A DNA stretch of 64,000 nt. It comes from Duganella sp. BuS-21. Its GTDB lineage: Bacteria > Pseudomonadota > Gammaproteobacteria > Burkholderiales > Burkholderiaceae_D. Made by a program: the position numbers and the translations under genes. The stretch covers positions 5,456,001-5,520,000 of the forward strand of contig CP097466.1 of the NCBI GenBank assembly GCA_041874725.1. Reading direction: 5' to 3'. Within the stretch, counting starts at the first letter, position 1, and the number at the start of each line of letters is the position of its first letter. The notes under the pieces are model-generated. The model searched no databases. It worked only from the letters and a program-made list of their open reading frames with translations, and was not told the origin of the DNA. Shown in pieces: positions 8,855 through 16,048 of the stretch.

Positions 8855-9694
8855 ATGAGACATCCCGCCCCACCCAAACCCAGCGCATGGCTTACCGCCA
8901 CCGCACGCGCCGCACACCAGCTGTACGACCAGCCACAGATACTGCACGACCCAATCGCTCTGCGTATCCTTGGCCCGGAGCGCGAAGCCGATCTGCGCGC
9001 GGACGCTGAGCGCCAGCGACAGCCGCTGGCCGTCGCCATGCGCGCCACCATGGCCGTGCGATCCCGTCTTGCCGAAGACAGCTGGAGAGACGCCCAGCAG
9101 CGCGGCGTGCAGCAATACGTCATCCTGGGCGCTGGCTTGGACACCTATGCCTACCGCGCCGCAGCCACGGCCGAATTCCGCGTGTATGAAGTCGACCTGC
9201 CAGCGATGCTGCAATGGAAGCGCGACTGCCTTCGCGCAGCCGGTATCGCTGAACCGGCCGAAGTACGCTACGTCGCCACCGATTTCACCGCGTGCGCATG
9301 GATGGAAGAGTTGCAGCAGGCAGGTTTCAACGCTGCGCTGCCGGCCTGCTTCTCCTGGCTAGGCGTGAGCATGTATCTGAAGCCGGATGAGGTGATGCGC
9401 GTACTTAGCGAGATTGCCGACTGCGCGCCCGGCAGCAGCATCGTGTTCGATTACTGCGTGCACCGCAAATATCTAAGCGAGCAGGAATCTGCAGGCCTGG
9501 ATTTTGTGGCGGCATCGCTCGCTGCACAAGGCGAACCTCTGCAAAGCAGCTTCGAGCCACCGCTAATGGAACACATGCTGCGCCATCAAGGATTCCGGCG
9601 AGTTGAAGATTTCGACGCGGCGGCGCTGAGTGCCCGTTACGGAGCTAACCTCAGTGTGAGCGGCATTTTCCACCTGATGCACGCCACGGTTTAA
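8855..9694 (+). CDS. Class I SAM-dependent methyltransferase, LCMT/TIGR00027-like
   Basis: A 279-residue protein of the leucine carboxyl methyltransferase-like family, which in bacteria includes many secondary-metabolite and uncharacterised O-methyltransferases. Motif I is YVILGAGLDTYAYR with the acidic partner VYEVDLPAMLQWKR; further on are SWLGVSMYLKPDEV and a long C-terminal substrate-binding part. A clear ribosome site (AAGGAGAG) precedes the ATG at 8855. It lies 10 bases before the MerR gene in the same direction, so it may be co-transcribed with it. Substrate unknown. Confidence 0.82.
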   Translation: MRHPAPPKPSAWLTATARAAHQLYDQPQILHDPIALRILGPEREADLRADAERQRQPLAVAMRATMAVRSRLAEDSWRDAQQRGVQQYVILGAGLDTYAYRAAATAEFRVYEVDLPAMLQWKRDCLRAAGIAEPAEVRYVATDFTACAWMEELQQAGFNAALPACFSWLGVSMYLKPDEVMRVLSEIADCAPGSSIVFDYCVHRKYLSEQESAGLDFVAASLAAQGEPLQSSFEPPLMEHMLRHQGFRRVEDFDAAALSARYGANLSVSGIFHLMHATV

Positions 9695-9704
9695 ACTATC
9701 CCGC

Positions 9705-10745
9705 ATGAAAAAAAATGTACTGAAAATTGGCGAACTGGCCGCGCGCTCTGGCCTCACCGTGCGCGCATTGCATCACTACGACAGTATCGGCTTGCTGACG
9801 CCATCGGCGCGTGCCGATTCCGGCTATCGTCTCTACAACAGTGCCGACGTCGCGCGCCTTCACCGGATACAGGCACTGCGCAAGTTCGGCATGTCGCTAT
9901 CGGACATCGCCACTTTTCTCGCCAGCCCCGATGCACCGTTTGCCGACATCGTCGCCCAACAGATTACAGCGTTGGATCAGCAGATCAAGCAAGCGTCCAC
10001 ACTGCGTGAACAACTGAACCGCTTGCAGCAGCAAATGAGCGGCGATGGCGATCCCGCGCTGGAAGACTGGCTCGGCACGCTGGAGCACATGAAACTCTAC
10101 GAGCAGTACTTCACACCGGACGAGTTGCGTCGTTTGCCGTTCTGGCAGCAGGACGCGCGCCGCAACGCCAAATGGCGCGCCATGACGGCAACCCTAAAAT
10201 CTTTAATGGAGCGCGGCGCGCCGCCCGATAGCGCAGAAGCCAGCGCACTGGCGCAGCGCTGGATGGAAACGCTGGAGCAGGACACCGGCGCCAATCTCGA
10301 ATTCGCGATGCGCATGACCAATATGCTGCAACAACAAAAAGACGCCGGTACAGATTCGCCTATCGACGCGAAGGTCCAGCAGTATATCTATCTTGGCGAA
10401 GCCTTCACGGCGCGCAAAATGCGCATCTACGCCAACTACCTCACCGAGGAAGAGATGCAGCAGTTGCGCGCCACCAGTACCAGGCCCTCGATCGATTCCA
10501 CCGCGCTTTACCTCAACATACAGCGACAAATGGAAAATGGAGTGTCGCCGGAAGATCCAGCCTCCCAAGCATTGGCGCGCGAATGGCAGCAACTGATCCG
10601 CAGCCGCATCGGCGACAGTCCGGACCTGCAAGCCCGCATTGATCTCGCCCACGACAGCGAGCCCGAGCTACTGAAAGGCACGTGGGTCAGCCAAGCCACC
10701 GTCGACTACATCCGCAAAGCCGTGGCCGCTTGCGGACCTGTTTGA
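9705..10745 (+). CDS. MerR-family regulator with TipAS-type effector domain
   Basis: A 346-residue transcription factor. The first 75 residues form the winged helix: KIGELAARSGLTVRALHHYD, SGYRLYNSADVARLHRIQ. A dimerising coiled coil follows (about 80-115). From about residue 125 the sequence (LEHMKLYEQYFTPDELRRLP) matches the TipAS/antibiotic-recognition fold, here apparently duplicated, since a second ...AFTARKMRIYANYLTEEEMQ block follows near residue 235. Such regulators respond to small molecules and usually control an adjacent gene; the methyltransferase upstream is the closest candidate. The ribosome site is weak. Confidence 0.85.
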   Translation: MKKNVLKIGELAARSGLTVRALHHYDSIGLLTPSARADSGYRLYNSADVARLHRIQALRKFGMSLSDIATFLASPDAPFADIVAQQITALDQQIKQASTLREQLNRLQQQMSGDGDPALEDWLGTLEHMKLYEQYFTPDELRRLPFWQQDARRNAKWRAMTATLKSLMERGAPPDSAEASALAQRWMETLEQDTGANLEFAMRMTNMLQQQKDAGTDSPIDAKVQQYIYLGEAFTARKMRIYANYLTEEEMQQLRATSTRPSIDSTALYLNIQRQMENGVSPEDPASQALAREWQQLIRSRIGDSPDLQARIDLAHDSEPELLKGTWVSQATVDYIRKAVAACGPV

Positions 10746-10791
10746 TCCGGCATAAAGTGAAAGTCCCCTCACCGTTTTACGATGGTGTCCC

Positions 10792-10899
10792 TTGGACGAT
10801 CATCTCAACGCCAGGGAAACCGGCATCCCGCTTTCACATTTTCCGCAATCTTTGCCTTACACGCTGCGGCATATCCTGGACAACAACTACTTGCCGTAA
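10792..10899 (+). pseudogene. C-terminal remnant of a DUF29 gene
   Basis: In one frame the bases translate as ARETGIPLSHFPQSLPYTL followed by RHILDNNYLP and a stop. This matches the extreme C-terminus of DUF29 proteins (ETGLP..FP...PYTLEQLLD..FLP) and parallels the end of the next gene. No upstream DUF29 sequence remains in this frame. I infer that one of two tandem DUF29 genes was deleted except for its last 35 codons. Confidence 0.6.
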
Positions 10900-10908
10900 G
10901 GGGGCACC

Positions 10909-11369
10909 GTGAGCGCCTTATACAACGCCGACTATTACATCTGCAGCCAACGCCAGAGCAAGCTCCTGCGCACGCAGGAATTCGACCGGCTGGATCTGGA
11001 AAATTTGATCAAGGAAGTGCTGAGCCTAGCGCGGCAGGAAAGAAAGGAATTGAAGCGGCAGTGCGAAAACTGATGCACTACTTCTTGAAAAGCAAACTTT
11101 ATCCCGAGCGTGTATCCGGCCGATGGCTGGGAAAACTCTACGAGCACAGGCACTTGATAGCCAGGCTGGTCGACGAAATGCTCAGCCTCGCTCAGCTGCT
11201 CGACGACTACATCGCCGCAGCCTACGTTGACATCGCCGAGCGCCTGACCGCCAAAGCTCGCCTGCCGCGCTCCAGCTTCCCTGAAAGGCTGGCCTACACC
11301 AAGGAACAACTACTGGAACAGGATTTCATGCCCTGGACGGACAAAAACCAAAAAGCCGCTGATCCCTGA
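10909..11369 (+). pseudogene. DUF29-family gene broken by a frameshift
   Basis: Starts at GTG 10909 behind a strong ribosome site (AAGGGGG). The first frame gives MSALYNADYYICSQRQSKLL then FDRLDLENLIKEVLSLARQE and stops at 11071-11073. The rest of the DUF29 domain continues one frame back from about 11043: VRKLMHYFLKSKLYPER, LARLVDE-like helix, SSFPERLAYTKEQLLEQDFMPW, stop 11367-11369. The two halves together give the usual length of about 150 residues, consistent with a one-base deletion between 11040 and 11066. A sequencing error is possible. DUF29 function is unknown. Confidence 0.7.
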
Positions 11370-11382
11370 CGGTATCAACGGC
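11350..11382 (-). terminator. Intrinsic terminator of the initiator tRNA gene
   Basis: On the minus strand GCCGTTGAT and ATCAGCGGC form a 9-bp stem (one G-T wobble) around a 10-base loop, followed by TTTTTGGTTTTT. It lies about 10 bases after the tRNA 3' end and overlaps the tail of the DUF29 pseudogene on the other strand. Confidence 0.75.
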
Positions 11383-11391
11383 TTGAAATTT

Positions 11392-11468
11392 TGGTTGCGG
11401 GGACAGGATTTGAACCTGTGACCTTCGGGTTATGAGCCCGACGAGCTGCCAGACTGCTCCACCCCGCG
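11392..11468 (-). tRNA. tRNA-fMet (initiator), anticodon CAT
   Basis: A 77-nt cloverleaf on the minus strand. The 5' end CGCGGGG pairs with CCCCGCA leaving the unpaired C1-A72 typical of bacterial initiator tRNA. The anticodon loop CTCATAA sits on a stem ending in three G-C pairs, the other initiator hallmark. The T-loop reads GGTTCAAATCC and CCA is encoded. Confidence 0.96.
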
Positions 11469-11479
11469 TCTGTGCCGTT

Positions 11480-11508
11480 ATTATAGGGCAGATCTGGAAC
11501 TTAGGCAA
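11480..11508 (-). promoter_or_regulatory. Sigma-70 promoter for tRNA-fMet
   Basis: On the minus strand TTGCCT and TATAAT are separated by 17 bases, and the -10 box ends 11 bases before the mature tRNA 5' end. Confidence 0.7.
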
Positions 11509-11629
11509 TATTAATCCTGAAAAGAATCACGATAGATCGAATAAATGCCGGCCCACTGTTGTGGCCGGCACGCCGCGCAGGCGGCAATCGGTGTAAAGTA
11601 AGCGCTAAACCGACTTGCTCACCTAGTTT

Positions 11630-12211
11630 ATGAAATTCTGCTCCGAATGCGCCTCCCCCGTCAGCCTGTCCATTCCGGCCGGCGATAACCGTCCCCGTTA
11701 TGTGTGCAGCAACTGCGCCGCCATCCATTACCAGAATCCCAAAATGGTGCTGGGCTCGATTCCCGTATGGGAACGCGACGGCGAACTGAAGGTCCTGCTG
11801 TGCCAGCGCGCCATCGAGCCGCGCCACGGCTACTGGACCTTGCCTGCCGGTTTCATGGAAAACGCTGAAACCACCGGCGAGGCCGCCATGCGCGAAACCG
11901 AAGAGGAGGCCGGCGCCAACATCAAGCTCGGCCCCCTGTTCACGCTGCTCAACGTCGCGCGCGTGCACCAGGTGCATATGTTCTACCTGGCCGAACTGCT
12001 GGACCTGGACTTCGCGCCCGGCGTGGAAAGCCTGGATGTGCGCCTGTTCAGCGAAGCGGAAATCCCGTGGCACGACCTGGCCTTCCCCACCATCCGCACC
12101 ACGCTGGAACTGTTCTTCGCCGACCGCGTCAAAATCCGTGAGGGCGGCGGCTACGGCTTCCACACGCAGGACATCACCCGCACCATGCGCTCGGACCTCG
12201 ACCCAAGCTGA
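11630..12211 (+). CDS. Nudix hydrolase with N-terminal zinc ribbon
   Basis: A 193-residue protein. An N-terminal zinc ribbon (CSEC at 4-7, CSNC near 27-30) precedes a Nudix fold starting NPKMVLGSIPVWERDG. The Nudix box is complete, running from GFMENAE to RETEEEAG with the metal-binding Glu residues. The zinc ribbon plus Nudix order resembles NAD(+) diphosphatase relatives, but the NudC-specific C-terminal motif is not evident, so the substrate is open. The downstream aat gene begins 10 bases later, suggesting cotranscription. Confidence 0.85.
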   Translation: MKFCSECASPVSLSIPAGDNRPRYVCSNCAAIHYQNPKMVLGSIPVWERDGELKVLLCQRAIEPRHGYWTLPAGFMENAETTGEAAMRETEEEAGANIKLGPLFTLLNVARVHQVHMFYLAELLDLDFAPGVESLDVRLFSEAEIPWHDLAFPTIRTTLELFFADRVKIREGGGYGFHTQDITRTMRSDLDPS

Positions 12212-12220
12212 CGCAGTAAT

Positions 12221-12949
12221 ATGATTCCGTGGCTTGACACTCACACGCCCTTTCCCGACGTCTCCGAGGCCTTGACCACGGAAGCGCCGGGCCTGCTTGC
12301 GGCCGGCGCCGACCTGTCGCCGCCGCGCCTGCTGATGGCCTACAAGCACGGCATCTTCCCGTGGTTCTCGGAAGGCCAGCCCATCCTGTGGTGGAGCACC
12401 GACCCGCGCATGGTGCTGCTGACCGAAAATTTCCGCATCGCCGACTCGCTCAGGAAAACCCTGCGCAAGATCGAACGCAGCCGGGAAGACGGCGGCCGCT
12501 GGCAAGTCCGCTTCGACAGCGCCTTCGAAGACGTGATGCGCGCCTGCGCTGCGCCGCGGCGCGACGGCCCCGGCACCTGGATCTCGGACGAGATCATCGC
12601 CGGCTACAGCGGCCTGCACCGCATGGGCTACGCGCACTCGGCCGAGGTCTGGCTTGATGGCGAACTGGTGGGTGGCGCCTACGGCGTCTGCATCGGTCGC
12701 ATGTTCTACGGCGAATCGATGTTCGCGCGCGTCAGCGACGCCTCCAAGATCGCCTTGTCGTATCTGGTGCGCTTCCTGCATGCGCACGGAGTAAAGATGA
12801 TCGATTGCCAACAGGAGACCGGCCATCTGGCCTCGCTGGGCGCTGCGCCGATTCCGAGGGCACAATTCCTGGCGCATCTGCGCAACAGTATTGAATTGCC
12901 TCAGATCACCAGCTGGGAACCGATTGCACCACTCGCGCCAGCCAGTTAA
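12221..12949 (+). CDS. aat: Leucyl/phenylalanyl-tRNA-protein transferase
   Basis: Adds Leu or Phe from aminoacyl-tRNA to proteins with N-terminal Arg or Lys, making them substrates for ClpS/ClpAP (Leu/N-degron pathway). The 242 residues show the family motifs [47 protein letters not shown] and [14 protein letters not shown]. Length is normal. It lies just upstream of bpt, the second prokaryotic N-end-rule transferase. Confidence 0.95.
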   Translation: MIPWLDTHTPFPDVSEALTTEAPGLLAAGADLSPPRLLMAYKHGIFPWFSEGQPILWWSTDPRMVLLTENFRIADSLRKTLRKIERSREDGGRWQVRFDSAFEDVMRACAAPRRDGPGTWISDEIIAGYSGLHRMGYAHSAEVWLDGELVGGAYGVCIGRMFYGESMFARVSDASKIALSYLVRFLHAHGVKMIDCQQETGHLASLGAAPIPRAQFLAHLRNSIELPQITSWEPIAPLAPAS

Positions 12950-12989
12950 GCTAGCATCAAGACTCAACCACCCGCCAGTTAGGACGTGC

Positions 12990-13718
12990 ATGACGCACCT
13001 GAACGACCTGCCTTTCGCGACGCTGCAGTTTTACACCACGGCGCCCTATCCTTGCAGCTACCTTGACGCCCGTCAGGCCCGCTCGCAGGTGGCTACGCCT
13101 TCGCACCTGATCAACGCCGACGTCTACTCGGAGCTGGTGAAGAACGGCTTCCGCCGCAGCGGCATCTTTACTTATCGACCATATTGCGACGGTTGTCAGG
13201 CCTGCATCCCGGTGCGCGTGGTGGCCGACGAGTTCCGTCCCAACCGCACCCAGCGCCGCGCCTGGAGCAAGCACGGCGACCTGATCGCCGGCGTTGCCAC
13301 CCTGTCCTTCTCCGACGAGCACTACGAGCTCTATCTGCGCTACCAGAGCAAGCGCCACGCCGGCGGCGGCATGGACCAGGACAGCCGCGACCAATACGCG
13401 CAATTCCTGCTGCAAAGCCGCGTCAACACGCGCCTGGTGGAGTTCCGCGAGCCGGGCGGCACGCTGCGCATGGTCAGCATCATCGACGTGCTGTCGGACG
13501 GCCTGTCCTCGGTCTACACCTTCTTCGATCCCGACATGGAGAACGCCTCTTACGGCACCTTCAACGTGCTGTGGCAGATCGAACAGGCGCGCGAGCTCAA
13601 GCTGCCGTATGTCTATCTCGGCTACTGGATACGCGAAAGTCCGAAAATGTCCTACAAAACCAACTTCAAGCCGCTGGAAGCGCGGGTAAAAGGCATGTGG
13701 AGCGTGCTGGACGCCTGA
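12990..13718 (+). CDS. bpt: Aspartate/glutamate leucyltransferase (Bpt, ATE1-like)
   Basis: Transfers Leu from Leu-tRNA to N-terminal Asp or Glu, the counterpart of eukaryotic arginyltransferase. The 242-residue product shows the ATE N-domain cysteine pair in [16 protein letters not shown] and the C-domain with [36 protein letters not shown] chose the ATG at 12990, which gives the family N-terminus ([12 protein letters not shown]); the open frame extends into the aat tail. Adjacent to aat, so both N-degron tagging enzymes form one functional pair. Confidence 0.94.
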   Translation: MTHLNDLPFATLQFYTTAPYPCSYLDARQARSQVATPSHLINADVYSELVKNGFRRSGIFTYRPYCDGCQACIPVRVVADEFRPNRTQRRAWSKHGDLIAGVATLSFSDEHYELYLRYQSKRHAGGGMDQDSRDQYAQFLLQSRVNTRLVEFREPGGTLRMVSIIDVLSDGLSSVYTFFDPDMENASYGTFNVLWQIEQARELKLPYVYLGYWIRESPKMSYKTNFKPLEARVKGMWSVLDA

Positions 13719-13751
13719 TAAAATACGGGCGAATTACAACCAGAGCGCCCC

Positions 13752-14789
13752 ATGTCCAACAAATTCCTGTACTCCCTGGCCCGTCCGATGCTGTTCTCGA
13801 TGGACGCCGAAGCCGCCCACCACTTCACCCTGCCAGCGCTGAAACGCGCCGCCGCGCTCGGCCTGACCAAGCTGATCCAGCAACCCAAGGCCGACCCGCG
13901 CACCGTCATGGGCATCACCTTCAAGAACCCGGTCGGCCTGGCCGCCGGGCTGGACAAGGACGGCGCCTACATCGACGCGCTGGCCGACCTGGGCTTCGGT
14001 TCGGTCGAAGTGGGCACCGTGACGCCGCGCGCGCAGCCAGGCAACCCGAAGCCACGCATGTTCCGCCTGCCGGAAGCGCACGCCATCATCAACCGCATGG
14101 GCTTCAACAACGGCGGCGTGGACGCTTTCGTGGCCAATGTGCAGTCCTCGCGCTTCTACCAGGACAAGGCCGGCGTGCTGGGCCTGAACATCGGCAAGAA
14201 CGCCGACACGCCGATCGAGCGCGCCACCGACGACTACCTGCACTGCCTGGAGAAGGTCTATCCATACGCCAGCTACGTCACCGTCAACATCTCCTCGCCC
14301 AACACCAAGAACCTGCGCCAGCTACAGGGCGGCTCGGAACTCGATGGCCTGCTGAGCACGTTGAAGGACGCCCAGCTGCGCCTGGCCGACCAGCATAAGC
14401 GCTACGTGCCGCTGGCCTTGAAGATCGCGCCGGACATGGATGGCGACCAGGTCAAGAACATCGCCGACGCGCTGATCCGCCACAAGATCGACGGCGTCAT
14501 CGCCACCAACACCACCTTGAACCGCGACGCCGTCACCGGCATGTTGCACGGCGCCGAAGCGGGCGGCCTGTCGGGTGCGCCGGTGTTCGAGTTCTCGAAC
14601 AATGTGATCCGCCTGCTCAAGGCCGAGCTGGGCGACGCCTTGCCGATCATCGGCGTGGGCGGCATCCTGCAGGGCGCGGATGCCAAGGTCAAAATGGATT
14701 GCGGCGCGCAGCTGGTGCAACTGTACAGCGGCCTGATTTACGCCGGCCCGGCATTGATCAAGGATTGCGCGGACGCGCTTCGTCGTTAA
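13752..14789 (+). CDS. pyrD: Dihydroorotate dehydrogenase (quinone), class 2
   Basis: FMN enzyme of pyrimidine synthesis that oxidises dihydroorotate to orotate and reduces membrane quinone. The 345 residues begin with the amphipathic membrane-docking helices ([17 protein letters not shown]) of class 2 enzymes, followed by [39 protein letters not shown] with the catalytic Ser, and [11 protein letters not shown] near the phosphate site. It follows bpt by 33 bases. Confidence 0.96.
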   Translation: MSNKFLYSLARPMLFSMDAEAAHHFTLPALKRAAALGLTKLIQQPKADPRTVMGITFKNPVGLAAGLDKDGAYIDALADLGFGSVEVGTVTPRAQPGNPKPRMFRLPEAHAIINRMGFNNGGVDAFVANVQSSRFYQDKAGVLGLNIGKNADTPIERATDDYLHCLEKVYPYASYVTVNISSPNTKNLRQLQGGSELDGLLSTLKDAQLRLADQHKRYVPLALKIAPDMDGDQVKNIADALIRHKIDGVIATNTTLNRDAVTGMLHGAEAGGLSGAPVFEFSNNVIRLLKAELGDALPIIGVGGILQGADAKVKMDCGAQLVQLYSGLIYAGPALIKDCADALRR

Positions 14790-14799
14790 GGGAACAGCC

Positions 14800-15849
14800 A
14801 TGCAAAAGCTACAGTTGGGGTCTAGTCATCTGGAAGTCAGCAAGGTCTGCCTCGGCAGCATGACCTGGGGCGAGCAGAACACCGAAGCGCAAGCACACAG
14901 CCAGCTCGACTACGCATTCGAGCGCGGCATCAACTTCATCGACACGGCGGAAATGTACCCGGTGATGGCGCGCGCCGAAACGCAGGGTTCGACCGAGCGC
15001 TACATCGGCAGCTGGCTGAAGAAGACCGGCCTGCGCAACCAGGTGGTGATCGCCACCAAGGCCGCCGGCCCCAATGCCAGCGTGACCTGGCTGCGTGGCG
15101 GCCGCGCGCGCAACTTCGACGCTGCCAACCTGAAGGCGGCGGTGGAGACCAGCCTGCAACGCCTGCAGGTCGAGCATATCGATTTATACCAATTGCACTG
15201 GCCCAGCCGCAACGTGCCCATCTTCGGCAACAACGTCTTCAATCCCAAGCACGAGCGCGACTGCGTGCCGATCGAGGAAACGCTGGCCGCGCTGGGCGAG
15301 CTGGTCAAGGAAGGCAAGATCGGCGCCATCGGCGTCTCGAACGAATCGTGCTGGGGCGTGAGCGAATTCATCCAGCAATCCGAGATGAAGGGTCTGCCGC
15401 GCATCGCCAGCATCCAGAACCTCTACAATCTCACCGCGCGCCACTACGAAACCAGCCTGCTGGACGAGACCTGCTACCGCGAGAACGTCGGCCTGCTGGC
15501 GTATAGCCCGCTGGCGTTCGGCCAGCTGACCGGCAAGTACATCGACGATCCGAAGGCGCACGGCCGCCTGACCATCTTCCCGTCGAACTGGAGCCCGCGC
15601 TACGTGCGTCCGGCAACGGTGGAGGCGGCGGCGCGCTACGCGCAGCTGGCGCGCGACAACGGCCTGACGCCGACGCAACTGGCGCTGGCCTGGTGCTACT
15701 CGCGCTGGTTCGTGGCCTCGACCATCATCGGCGCCACCAATCTGGAGCAGCTCAAGCACAACATCGACGCCTACGACGTGGTGCTGCCGCTGGACGTCAT
15801 CAAGCAAGTGGATCAGATCCACGCCGCCATCACCAACCCCGGCCAATAA
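14800..15849 (+). CDS. NADP(H)-dependent aldo-keto reductase, Tas-like
   Basis: A 349-residue TIM-barrel reductase. The N-terminus closely follows E. coli Tas: GSSHLEVSKVCLGSMTWGEQN, FIDTAEMYPV with catalytic Asp and Tyr, VVIATKAAGPNAS with Lys, and DLYQLHWPSRNVPIFG with His. The C-terminal NADP-binding part has IIGATNLEQLKHNI. A ribosome site AAGGGA precedes the ATG. It sits 10 bases after pyrD. Physiological substrate unknown. Confidence 0.9.
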   Translation: MQKLQLGSSHLEVSKVCLGSMTWGEQNTEAQAHSQLDYAFERGINFIDTAEMYPVMARAETQGSTERYIGSWLKKTGLRNQVVIATKAAGPNASVTWLRGGRARNFDAANLKAAVETSLQRLQVEHIDLYQLHWPSRNVPIFGNNVFNPKHERDCVPIEETLAALGELVKEGKIGAIGVSNESCWGVSEFIQQSEMKGLPRIASIQNLYNLTARHYETSLLDETCYRENVGLLAYSPLAFGQLTGKYIDDPKAHGRLTIFPSNWSPRYVRPATVEAAARYAQLARDNGLTPTQLALAWCYSRWFVASTIIGATNLEQLKHNIDAYDVVLPLDVIKQVDQIHAAITNPGQ

Positions 15850-15861
15850 GCCCCCACCCTC

Positions 15862-15932
15862 GTCATTCCCGCGAAAGCGGGAATCCATGGCACGCCCGAT
15901 CAGCATGGGCTCCCGCTTCGCGCGGGAGCGAC
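15862..15932. repeat. Dispersed palindromic repeat, family B, copy 2
   Basis: CATTCCCGCGAAAGCGGGAA begins a first hairpin unit followed by TCCATGG; after a short spacer GCATGGGCTCCCGC leads into a second unit CCCGCTTCGCGCGGG. It matches copies at 1806-1886 and 39578-39655 in architecture. It lies between the aldo-keto reductase and the TonB receptor. Confidence 0.7.
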
Positions 15933-15986
15933 AGGCGACGGTGCGACGCCATATCCAAAACCTGAATATCATTAGTCCAAACGATT

Positions 15987-16009
15987 AGTGGGCAATATAC
16001 CTGCCCACT
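15987..16009. promoter_or_regulatory. Inverted repeat upstream of TonB receptor
   Basis: AGTGGGCA, spacer ATATACC, TGCCCACT: an 8-bp perfect inverted repeat 40 bases before the receptor ATG, in an AT-rich leader. It could be an operator or an mRNA hairpin. No Fur box was recognised. Confidence 0.3.
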
Positions 16010-16048
16010 GATAAGCTTTTTGACATTGATACTTTAAAGAGTTTACCG

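Noticed and set aside
9705..10745. Drug-resistance operon controlled by the MerR/TipAS regulator
   Set aside because: The neighbours are a generic methyltransferase and decayed DUF29 genes; no efflux or resistance gene is adjacent.
10682..10912. Possible small gene after the MerR regulator
   Set aside because: Its frame is out of phase with the DUF29 remnant that explains the DNA better, and it has no ribosome site.
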